The position numbers were made by a program, and so were the translations under genes. The notes beneath the pieces were generated by a model. It was not told where the DNA came from, searched no databases, and saw nothing but the letters and a program-made list of their open reading frames with translations. From Lachnospiraceae bacterium (GTDB lineage Bacteria > Bacillota > Clostridia > Lachnospirales > Lachnospiraceae), in the NCBI GenBank assembly GCA_017472605.1, contig JAFUPV010000019.1:62001-126000 (forward strand): 64,000 nt of DNA, given 5' to 3'. Below are positions 16,427 to 23,952 of this stretch, in pieces. The first letter of the stretch is position 1. Every line of letters begins with the position of its first letter.

Positions 16427-18252
16427 TGTTTCAGAAGTTTCAACGAAATGAAGTCAGACTGACTGACGGAGAATTTGCAAAACGGAGGAATCTGATAAAG
16501 ACATATCTGTCGGAATTCAACGTAGAGCGTCTCCTCTATACCTTTAAGAAAAATGCGGGAATTCCCACGGAAGCGGAACCGCTTGGCGGCTGGGAGTCTC
16601 CGGAATGTGGTCTGCGCGGCCATTTTGTGGGTCATTTTCTGTCTGCATGTGCAAAAATGGCAAACAGTGACTCTGATTCCGCTCTGAGAAAGAAGACAGA
16701 GGTCATTGTGGAAATTCTGAGTCAGTGCGCAGTGGAAGGCGGCTATCTGAGTGCCTTTGAAGAGTCCGTGCTGGATGAACTGGAGAAAGAGGAGAACCGG
16801 AACATCTGGGCTCCTTACTATACCCTGCACAAAATCCTTCAGGGACTGATCGACTGTTATCAGCTGCTGGGAAATGAGAAGGCTCTTGATCTGGCGGTGA
16901 ATCTGGCGAATTATATCGCACGCCGCTTTGAGAAGCTTTCCCACTGGAAAATTGACGGAATGCTCCGGTGCACGAAGCTGAATCCGGCCAATGAATTCGG
17001 TGGAATCGGTGAGGCGCTGTATCAGCTCTATGATATCACGAAGGATCCGTCCGTGCTGAAAACGGCCCAGCTGTTTGACCGGGACTATTTTCTGGAACCG
17101 CTGTACCGGGGTGAAGACATTCTGGAGGATCTTCATGCAAACACCCATCTTCCGATGATTCTTGCAGCCATGCATCGCTATGAAATAACCGGCGAGGAAA
17201 AATACCGCATTGCTGCGGAAAATTTCTACCGGTATCTGAAAGGCAGAACGTTTGCCAATGGAAACAACAGTGCAAAGGCAACGCATTTCATTCCAGGCGG
17301 CGTGTCGGAAGCTTCCGAGCACTGGGGCGGATATCAGAAGCTCCAGGATGCGCTGACCGGCGGCGAAAGCGAGAGCTGCTGTGCGCATAACACAGAAAAA
17401 ATCGCGGAAAAACTGTTTCTCTGGACCGGCGACCGGGAGTATCTGGATCACATCGAGCGGCTGAAATATAATGCGGTTCTCAACAGTGCCAGCCGCGTCA
17501 GCGGACTTTCTCAGTACCATCAGCCAATGGGAAGAGGAAAAACGAAAAAATTCAGCAGTAAATATAACACGTTCTGGTGCTGCACTGCTTCCGGCATGGA
17601 AGCCATGAGTGAAGTGCAGAAAAACATCTGGTTTCGGAGCGGGGAGGAGATTCTTGTAAACATGTTTGTCCCGTCCATTGTAACATGGAATGAAAAGGGC
17701 GTCATGATTGAACAGAAAACTGCGTATCCCTGTGAGTCCATTGTGCGCTATGTCATCCATGCGAAACAGCCGATTTCCTTCCGCTTTCTCTGGAAGGAAG
17801 AACGGATTAACTGTGTGAAGTGCAACGAAGAACCGGTGAAGTTGGATTATAAAAATAGATATTGTTTCCTGGAACGGACATTCCACGACGGAGATACCAT
17901 GGAACTGGAGCTTCATTCCGGTTTCCATCTGGAAGAACTTCCAGGGGATGAAAATCGGGTGGCGTTGCTGTTTGATCAGATTCTGATGGCTGCGATTGAG
18001 AAAGAAGCAAGTCCAGGCGCCGTGTCTGACAGAAACGGAGAATCTGTATCGGAAACGATTACCGATCCATTGCATCAGGAATGCCTGAATGCGTTTATCG
18101 CCCGGGAAAATCTGCCTGGTTCGCCGAAGGTACGCTGGATGCCTCTCTACCAGGTGGAAGACGAGACATATACGGTATATATCGATCGGGAAAATCGGGA
18201 AGAAGGACTGGATGAGGGAAAAGAAGTGAAAGATGGAAGTCATGCATATTAA
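16423..18252 (+). CDS. GH127/GH146-type beta-L-arabinofuranosidase family protein
   Basis: The start at 16423 (ATGATG) is preceded by AGGAGG and overlaps the stop of the previous gene. The 609-residue protein carries the zinc-site signature of GH127: ESESCCAHNTEKIAEKL near residue 316 and FWCCTASGMEAM near residue 385, supplying the Glu and Cys residues, one of which is the catalytic nucleophile in characterised enzymes. The alpha/alpha barrel spans about 40-420 and a beta-sandwich follows. GH127 and GH146 enzymes remove beta-L-arabinofuranosyl units, pointing to a plant-type arabinose-containing substrate. There is no signal peptide, so action is cytosolic. Confidence 0.9.
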   Translation: MMFQKFQRNEVRLTDGEFAKRRNLIKTYLSEFNVERLLYTFKKNAGIPTEAEPLGGWESPECGLRGHFVGHFLSACAKMANSDSDSALRKKTEVIVEILSQCAVEGGYLSAFEESVLDELEKEENRNIWAPYYTLHKILQGLIDCYQLLGNEKALDLAVNLANYIARRFEKLSHWKIDGMLRCTKLNPANEFGGIGEALYQLYDITKDPSVLKTAQLFDRDYFLEPLYRGEDILEDLHANTHLPMILAAMHRYEITGEEKYRIAAENFYRYLKGRTFANGNNSAKATHFIPGGVSEASEHWGGYQKLQDALTGGESESCCAHNTEKIAEKLFLWTGDREYLDHIERLKYNAVLNSASRVSGLSQYHQPMGRGKTKKFSSKYNTFWCCTASGMEAMSEVQKNIWFRSGEEILVNMFVPSIVTWNEKGVMIEQKTAYPCESIVRYVIHAKQPISFRFLWKEERINCVKCNEEPVKLDYKNRYCFLERTFHDGDTMELELHSGFHLEELPGDENRVALLFDQILMAAIEKEASPGAVSDRNGESVSETITDPLHQECLNAFIARENLPGSPKVRWMPLYQVEDETYTVYIDRENREEGLDEGKEVKDGSHAY

Positions 18253-18346
18253 TGGCAGAAAATGAGAAGCCATGCAGGCCGACATCCGAGAGCATATGAA
18301 GAATCCATGTAATATTATGCAGCAATAGAAAAACGGGAGGATTGAA

Positions 18347-19513
18347 ATGATTGCTTTGTCAAAAGAAAATTCAGCATGGGTAGAAGAAGTTGTTAAAAAA
18401 ATAGAAGATAAAATGGCGTGGGTCAGCGAGAAGTCAAAAGACAAAATTCCTTATCTCACGGTGAACGGAACCCATGACGACCGTTCGGCTACAGACCGGG
18501 AGTGGAATGCGGATGACGGACTGAACTGGTGGACTAACGGCTTTTGGGGCGGAATGCTCTGGATGATGTACCACGCAACCGGAAACGGGCGGTATGCAGA
18601 AATTGCCCGGATTTCAGAGGAGAAAATGGACACCTGCTTTGAAAGCTATTATGGACTGCACCATGATGTGGGATTCATGTGGAGACCGACTGCGGCGGCA
18701 GATTACCAGCTGACCGGCAATCCGGATTCCCGCCGTCGGGCGCTTCATGCGGCAAATCTGCTGGCCGGCCGTTTCAATCCGGTGGGCCGTTTCATCCGCG
18801 CATGGAACGACATTCCCGGCTCCAAAGATGACACCAGAGGCTGGGCGATCATCGACTGCATGCTGAATCTGTCCCTGCTTTATTGGGCGTCGGAAGAAAC
18901 AAACGATCCGCGTTTTAAGCAGATTGCAATGATGCATGCGGACACGGCAATGAAGCATTTTGTCCGTCCGGACGGTTCCGTCAACCACATTATCGAATTC
19001 AATCCGGAAACCGGTGAATTTGTCCGTGCCTATGGCGGTCAGGGCTATTGTGAGGGCTCTTCCTGGACGAGAGGTCAGGGATGGGGCGTTTACGGCTTCA
19101 TGATCAGCTACATTCACACCGGAAAACAGGAATATCTGGACACGGCGAAAAAAATCGCCCATTATATCATGGCAAACATTCCGGACAGCGGCATCATTCC
19201 TGTCGATTTTCGTCAACCGGCTGAACCGGCATGGGAGGACTCCTGCGGCGCCTGCGTCATTGCCAACGGACTCATTGAAATTGCGAAGCATGTACCGGAG
19301 CTGGAGCAGGAAATGTATCTGCGTGCTGCTGTTAAAATCCTGAAAGCAATTGACAAAACAAGAGCAGACTGGAGCGAAGCGTGCGATTCCATCGTACAGA
19401 ACTGTACCGCGGCATATCACAATAAAGATCACCATTTTACCATGACCTATGCGGATTTTTATTTCATCGAAGCCGTTCTGAAGCTGAAAGGAAATGATGT
19501 GTTCATGTGGTAA
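18347..19513 (+). CDS. GH88 unsaturated glucuronyl hydrolase
   Basis: The 388-residue protein matches the GH88/GH105 family over its full length. WWTNGFWGGMLWMMYHATG (about 64-82) and KDDTRGWAIIDCMLNLSLLY (about 162-181) are signature segments; the second includes the catalytic Asp that protonates the 4,5-double bond. These enzymes hydrate the unsaturated uronic acid left by polysaccharide lyases, which agrees with the two heparinase-like genes upstream. A GGGAGG site precedes the ATG, and there is no signal peptide. The TAA at 19511-19513 is followed in the same frame by 43 open codons with 30-bp repeats (see findings), so the protein may once have had a longer tail. Confidence 0.92.
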   Translation: MIALSKENSAWVEEVVKKIEDKMAWVSEKSKDKIPYLTVNGTHDDRSATDREWNADDGLNWWTNGFWGGMLWMMYHATGNGRYAEIARISEEKMDTCFESYYGLHHDVGFMWRPTAAADYQLTGNPDSRRRALHAANLLAGRFNPVGRFIRAWNDIPGSKDDTRGWAIIDCMLNLSLLYWASEETNDPRFKQIAMMHADTAMKHFVRPDGSVNHIIEFNPETGEFVRAYGGQGYCEGSSWTRGQGWGVYGFMISYIHTGKQEYLDTAKKIAHYIMANIPDSGIIPVDFRQPAEPAWEDSCGACVIANGLIEIAKHVPELEQEMYLRAAVKILKAIDKTRADWSEACDSIVQNCTAAYHNKDHHFTMTYADFYFIEAVLKLKGNDVFMW

Positions 19514-19525
19514 GAAGGAGACGGA

Positions 19526-19607
19526 GAGCCGAAGGTCAGAGCGCTGAAATCCGAGGAGCCGAAAATCAAAGTGCTGAAATCCGGGGAAACGAAAAATCAA
19601 AGATCAG
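19526..19607 (+). repeat. 30-bp tandem repeats after the GH88 stop codon
   Basis: Two 30-bp units (19526-19555 and 19556-19585) and a partial third lie between GH88 and GH31. Read in the GH88 frame they encode EPKVRALKSE, EPKIKVLKSG and ETKNQRSEKLG. No stop occurs in that frame from 19514 until the TGA at 19643, which overlaps the GH31 start. Confidence 0.85.
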
Positions 19608-19641
19608 AAAAATTGGGAACAGGAAAGCAGAGGAGTAAGAT

Positions 19642-21690
19642 ATGATAAAGACAGCAAATGGTGTGTGGAAACTGACTCTGGGGGAACCGGAGCAGTTTAC
19701 ACCGGAACGTTTCAGAGAAAATGCGATTAAAATAGAAGAGATTGAAAGACTTCCGGTGAGCCAAAAGCTTCCTTTCAAGGAAACATCCATCTCCTGGGAG
19801 AAGACAAAACGGGGAATAACGATTACACTTCCAATGAAAACCGATGAGGATATCTATGGATTTGGTCTGCAGCTGCAGAGTGTGAATCATGCGGGAAGAA
19901 GGCGTTACATCAAGGTAAATTCCGATCCGGCTGCCAACACCGGCGAGGGACATGCACCGGTTCCGTTCTATGTTTCTTCTGCGGGATACGGCCTGTTTGT
20001 GAATACGTTCCGCTATACCACATTTCTGATGGGAACAAATACAGGCCGGGGAACTTCCAGCCACATGACAGCGGAAAACAAGATTCATGAAGAGTTTTCC
20101 GAAGCTGCGCTCTATGCGCTGAAGCGGGCAAAGGAGGAACGTTCGGTAATAATCGATATTCCTGCCGCGGATGGCGTTGAACTGTATCTGTTTGAAGGCT
20201 CCATTCCGGAGGTTGTTCAGCGCTATAACCTGTTCTCGGGCGGCGGCTGCGTTCCGCCGATGTGGGGACTTGGAAACTGGTACCGTGTGTACGGCGGCAG
20301 CGATGAGAACGACGTAAAGGCATTCGGAAAGCAGTTCCGTGAGGAACAGATTCCGATCAGCGTCCTGGGGCTGGAGCCGGGATGGCATTCGCACAGCTAT
20401 TCCTGTACCTATAAATGGTCCTACCTGTTCCCCAACCATCAGGAAATGATTGATGAACTGACGGCGGCAGGCTATCGGTTTAATCTCTGGGAGCATCTCT
20501 ATGTCTATCCCATGGCACCGTTCTATCAGGAACTGATGGATGTCAGCGGAGACTATGAGGTATGGAACGGACTGGTGCCTGATTTCGCGATGGAAAAAGC
20601 ATGCAGAGTCTTTGAGGACTATCACAGAGAGAACTTTGTGAAGAAGGGAATTTCCGGATTTAAGCTGGATGAGTGTGACAATTCGGATTATAATCCGTCC
20701 AACTGGGCCTTCCCGGACAGCACACAATTTCCCTCCGGCATGGACGGCGAGCAGATGCACATGGCCATCGGTGTTCTCTACCAGAACCTGATCCAGCGGA
20801 TCTATAAACAGGAAAATGCCAGAACCTATTCCCAGGTACGCTCCTCCGGTGCGCTGGCAGCACCGCTTCCCTTTGTCCTTTATTCCGATTTATATAATCA
20901 CAAGCAGTTCATCAAAGGCGTTGTCAGTGCCGGATTTTCCGGACTGCTCTGGTGTCCAGAGGTAAGAGACTGTGCCAACGGAGACGATCTGCTGCGCCGT
21001 TTGCAGACCGTCGTGTTCTCTGCCCATTCCCTGATTAACAGCTGGCGAATCCCGATGGCGCCATGGAAGCAGACAGATATTAAGAAAAATCTGGCAAAGG
21101 AAGAAATGGAAACTGCCGATTACTACACGGCGGAATGCAGAAAACTCTTTGAACTGCGGATGCAGCTGCTCCCCTATCTTTACAGTGCCTTTGTGGAATA
21201 CAGCAAAACAGGAAAGCCGCCGATCCGTTCCCTCGTCCTGGATTACCCGGATGATCTTGCAGTGCGCATGATTGAGGATCAGTACCTGTTCGGTGACAGC
21301 CTTCTGGTCTGCCCGCTGACCTATGAAGAGGGAACATCGAGAAAAATCTACCTGCCAGAAGGAAGCTGGTACAACTTCTTTACCGGGGAAAAGCTGGAGG
21401 GCGGACGGGAACATACCGTTTCTGCAGCCTACAACGAGATTCCGGTATTTGCAAAAGACGGAGCGGTGATTCCTCTGGCAAAGCCGGTAGAATCCGTATC
21501 CCGGGACACTGTTTTTGAAATGGAAATCAGAACGTTCGGGGAAGCAGAAGGAAGTTTCTGTCTTTATGAGGATGATTTTGAAACCTTCGCGTGGGAAACG
21601 GAGCAGAATCGTGTTGTGATTGAAAAGAAGGCGGATTCGGAGCCGGTGATCACAAGGGAAGGAAATGGGCCGGTTCGGTATTGCTTTTAA
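19642..21690 (+). CDS. GH31 glycosidase (alpha-glucosidase/alpha-xylosidase family)
   Basis: The 682-residue protein has the GH31 order: N-terminal beta-sandwich (1-190), (beta/alpha)8 barrel (about 190-540) and C-terminal sandwiches. The nucleophile Asp lies in GFKLDECD near residue 339. A second conserved region, RSSGALAAPLPFVLYSDLYN (about 400), is atypical compared with the RxxFAGSQRxxxxWxGD motif of alpha-glucosidases, so the subgroup is probably unusual. An LEPGWHSHSY segment begins the barrel. There is no signal peptide. It follows the GH88 repeats with an ATGA overlap to the open tail. Substrate could be an alpha-xyloside, alpha-glucoside or alpha-galactoside. Confidence 0.9.
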   Translation: MIKTANGVWKLTLGEPEQFTPERFRENAIKIEEIERLPVSQKLPFKETSISWEKTKRGITITLPMKTDEDIYGFGLQLQSVNHAGRRRYIKVNSDPAANTGEGHAPVPFYVSSAGYGLFVNTFRYTTFLMGTNTGRGTSSHMTAENKIHEEFSEAALYALKRAKEERSVIIDIPAADGVELYLFEGSIPEVVQRYNLFSGGGCVPPMWGLGNWYRVYGGSDENDVKAFGKQFREEQIPISVLGLEPGWHSHSYSCTYKWSYLFPNHQEMIDELTAAGYRFNLWEHLYVYPMAPFYQELMDVSGDYEVWNGLVPDFAMEKACRVFEDYHRENFVKKGISGFKLDECDNSDYNPSNWAFPDSTQFPSGMDGEQMHMAIGVLYQNLIQRIYKQENARTYSQVRSSGALAAPLPFVLYSDLYNHKQFIKGVVSAGFSGLLWCPEVRDCANGDDLLRRLQTVVFSAHSLINSWRIPMAPWKQTDIKKNLAKEEMETADYYTAECRKLFELRMQLLPYLYSAFVEYSKTGKPPIRSLVLDYPDDLAVRMIEDQYLFGDSLLVCPLTYEEGTSRKIYLPEGSWYNFFTGEKLEGGREHTVSAAYNEIPVFAKDGAVIPLAKPVESVSRDTVFEMEIRTFGEAEGSFCLYEDDFETFAWETEQNRVVIEKKADSEPVITREGNGPVRYCF

Positions 21691-21835
21691 GCAGTAAACC
21701 GGTCTGGAGTTATGTACGAAATTCCCTGTTTGTGTTATTATAGAAAGAGACAAAAGGAGTCAGGACTTTTCTGCATGTTACATGTACGAGATCCTGAAAG
21801 CATGAGGTAAAAAAACGATAACACTGGAGGGAAAT

Positions 21836-22903
21836 ATGTACCATTTTAATGAGCAGCTGAATCATACAAGAATCTATGCGGAAGCGTTCTGGAACCATGA
21901 AATGATTGACCGCCCATTTACGGCGATAACCGTTTTGGACAAAGATCCGGCGCTTCGCTGGACGATGAAAGACAATTTCCAGGCATGCATGACCGGAGTC
22001 TATGATTCGGTGCTGCAGAAAATGCGGGAGAAGAGCCGTCGTTCTTACTATGCCGGAGAGGCGCTTCCCCATTTTGATCCGTCACTGGGACCGGATCAGT
22101 ATGCTGCTTTTCTGGGAGGAACGATCCGGTTTGCGGATGATTCCAATACGTCATGGGTCTTGCCCTGTGTAGAGGACTGGGAAGATGTAAAGGCAGTGAT
22201 TGACCGGTCGGAAAATGGCTATTTTAATCGATTGAAAACGTATTATGCATATGCAGCAGAATTCTGTAAAGACGAATTTATGCTGGATATGCTGGATCTT
22301 CACAGCAACATGGATGCGCTCAGTGCCCTTCGGGGAGCAACCGAGCTTTGCTACGACCTGTATGATTCACCGGAAGAAGTAATGCGCGTGCTGAATGAGG
22401 TGAGAAAAACGTATCCGGAAATCTTTGGGATGGCCTATGAGTCCGGCCGTATGGCAGAAGTGGGAACCATCAGCTGGGCGCCAATCTACTGTCGGGGAAA
22501 ATCAGCTGTTCTCCAGTGTGATTTTTCGGCTGTCATCAGCCCGGAAATGGCGAAGCAATATGTATTTCCTGCAATCCGGGAAGAAGCGGAGCTGCTGGAT
22601 CACTGCATTTATCATCTGGATGGAAAGGATGCGCTTGTACATCTGGATGAGATTCTTACCATTGATAAAATTGACTGCATCCAGTGGACACCGGGAGCCG
22701 GTCAGCCGAGAACGATGGAATGGATGGACGTGCTGAAGCGGATTCAGGCGGCGGGGAAGGCAGTCTGGATCTTTGACTGGACACCGGCGGAAGTGAAAGC
22801 GTTCCATAAGGAGCTGCAGCCGGACAAGGTGGCATATACACTGAATGCGGAAACAAGAGAAGAAGCGGATGAGCTGCTGGAGTATCTGAGAAAGAATACC
22901 TGA
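21836..22903 (+). CDS. Uroporphyrinogen decarboxylase-family (URO-D) protein
   Basis: The 355-residue protein belongs to the URO-D/MtaA-like TIM-barrel superfamily: WVLPCVEDWEDVKAVI near residue 103, HLDGKDALVHLDEIL near 260 and IQWTPGAGQP near 282. It is not HemE itself, because the N-terminal substrate-binding signature of true decarboxylases is missing. Related proteins are found next to glycan operons in Lachnospiraceae and to corrinoid methyltransferases, and their reactions are mostly unknown. A GGAGG site precedes the start and the gap to GH31 is 145 bases. That gap contains an imperfect inverted repeat (TCAGGA ... TCCTGA, about 21760-21798) of unknown role. Confidence 0.85.
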   Translation: MYHFNEQLNHTRIYAEAFWNHEMIDRPFTAITVLDKDPALRWTMKDNFQACMTGVYDSVLQKMREKSRRSYYAGEALPHFDPSLGPDQYAAFLGGTIRFADDSNTSWVLPCVEDWEDVKAVIDRSENGYFNRLKTYYAYAAEFCKDEFMLDMLDLHSNMDALSALRGATELCYDLYDSPEEVMRVLNEVRKTYPEIFGMAYESGRMAEVGTISWAPIYCRGKSAVLQCDFSAVISPEMAKQYVFPAIREEAELLDHCIYHLDGKDALVHLDEILTIDKIDCIQWTPGAGQPRTMEWMDVLKRIQAAGKAVWIFDWTPAEVKAFHKELQPDKVAYTLNAETREEADELLEYLRKNT

Positions 22904-23011
22904 GGTGTAAAATGGCAGCGAGTTTCTTCTCATTTCCAGCCATAAAAAGAAACCGGTCAACGAAAGAGCGGAAAAGAATAATTTTAAGTACCCACCAACC
23001 CTAAAAGGTGG

Positions 23012-23017
23012 TATAAT
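23012..23017 (+). promoter_or_regulatory. Likely -10 box with inverted repeat, upstream of the LytTR regulator
   Basis: A TATAAT at 23012-23017 is preceded directly by the inverted repeat CCACC-N10-GGTGG (22992-23011). No good -35 is seen, so an activator or operator function of the repeat is possible. Confidence 0.45.
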
Positions 23018-23022
23018 GTCCG

Positions 23023-23120
23023 TGGAAGCAGCGAGCCGCGCGAGGGCGCTTGCGCACTCATGCGGCGAGCGCCACGACCCGGAACAAAGTTCCGGGCGAG
23101 TGGAAGCAGCGGGCCATGCG
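23023..23120. repeat. GC-rich intergenic repeat element, copy A
   Basis: A 46-base core (23028-23073) with the palindrome GCGCTTGCGC recurs at 55176-55221 with about 39 of 46 identical bases. Downstream there is a perfect hairpin CCCGGAAC-AAA-GTTCCGGG (23078-23096), and a second copy of the left flank (TGGAAGCAGCGGGCCATGCG at 23101, compared with TGGAAGCAGCGAGCCGCGCG at 23024). It lies in the leader of the LytTR regulator gene. Confidence 0.75.
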
Positions 23121-23152
23121 CTGTAAGGAAACAAGAGAGGAGAATTTCTGCC

Positions 23153-23872
23153 ATGCTGACGCACTGTCCCCTGAAAATCGCAATCTGTGATGATGATCAG
23201 ATGGATCGGACAAGAATTGCAGAATTAACAATAGAAATACTGAAAGAGGCCGACATTGCGCACAGCATCTCCGTGTTTGAAACAGGAAATGCTCTTTTGA
23301 ACACCATTCAGAGCGGAACTGCGTTTCATGTTCTTCTTCTGGACGTGATGATGGATACGCTGGACGGCATGGAGCTTGCTTCGATTCTAAGAAGGAACCG
23401 AAATAAGACAGCGATTATTTTCATTTCTTCCAATCGGGAGATGGCACTGCGCGGCTACGAGGTATCCGCCGCACGCTATCTGGCAAAGCCGATTGAACGG
23501 GAAAAGTTGAAAGAAGCGCTGCTGCACTGCTGGCATACACGACCGACAAAAAAAGAAATCCTGCTGCCAACCGCGCAGGGTCAGCAGAGGATTTCCGTTT
23601 CCAGTATTCAGTTTGTAGAAGCCTTTGACCGGGGCAGTCGGTTTGTTCTGGCGGAGGAGACCGTGGATGCCAGAATCAAGTTCAGTGAAGCGGAGGCAAT
23701 GCTTCCCAGGCTGTCGTTTCTTCTGTGTCACCGGGCGTACATCGTAAACATTGCCCACATCCGGCGCATCCACGCCCGGGAATTTGAGATGAGAAACGGT
23801 GCACGGATTCCCATCAGCAAACACCGGTATGACCAGGTCAGTAAAAAATTCTTTGAGTACATAGCAGACTAG
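23153..23872 (+). CDS. LytTR-family response regulator
   Basis: The start is the ATG at 23153 after AGAGAGGAGAA; the upstream open frame runs through the GC-rich repeat and is not used. The 239-residue protein has a receiver domain (1-120) with the acidic pocket in ICDDDQ, the phosphoacceptor Asp in LLLDVMMD and the conserved Lys in YLAKPIERE. A LytTR DNA-binding domain follows (about 135-238, with FVEAFDRGSRFVL and CHRAYIVNIAHIRRI). The likely partner is the GHKL kinase at 23953-25839, encoded tail-to-tail rather than in an operon. Targets are unknown. Confidence 0.93.
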   Translation: MLTHCPLKIAICDDDQMDRTRIAELTIEILKEADIAHSISVFETGNALLNTIQSGTAFHVLLLDVMMDTLDGMELASILRRNRNKTAIIFISSNREMALRGYEVSAARYLAKPIEREKLKEALLHCWHTRPTKKEILLPTAQGQQRISVSSIQFVEAFDRGSRFVLAEETVDARIKFSEAEAMLPRLSFLLCHRAYIVNIAHIRRIHAREFEMRNGARIPISKHRYDQVSKKFFEYIAD

Positions 23873-23952
23873 CGCGTGAACTGAGGCGGCAGCTCGGAGC
23901 AATGATTTTTCAAACACGCTCTGGGATATCTCCAGATCTGTGTGAACATGCA

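Noticed and set aside
16357-18444. Minus-strand open frame opposite the GH127 gene
   Set aside because: Same reasons: it runs across two genes and a spacer, with no domain or ribosome site.
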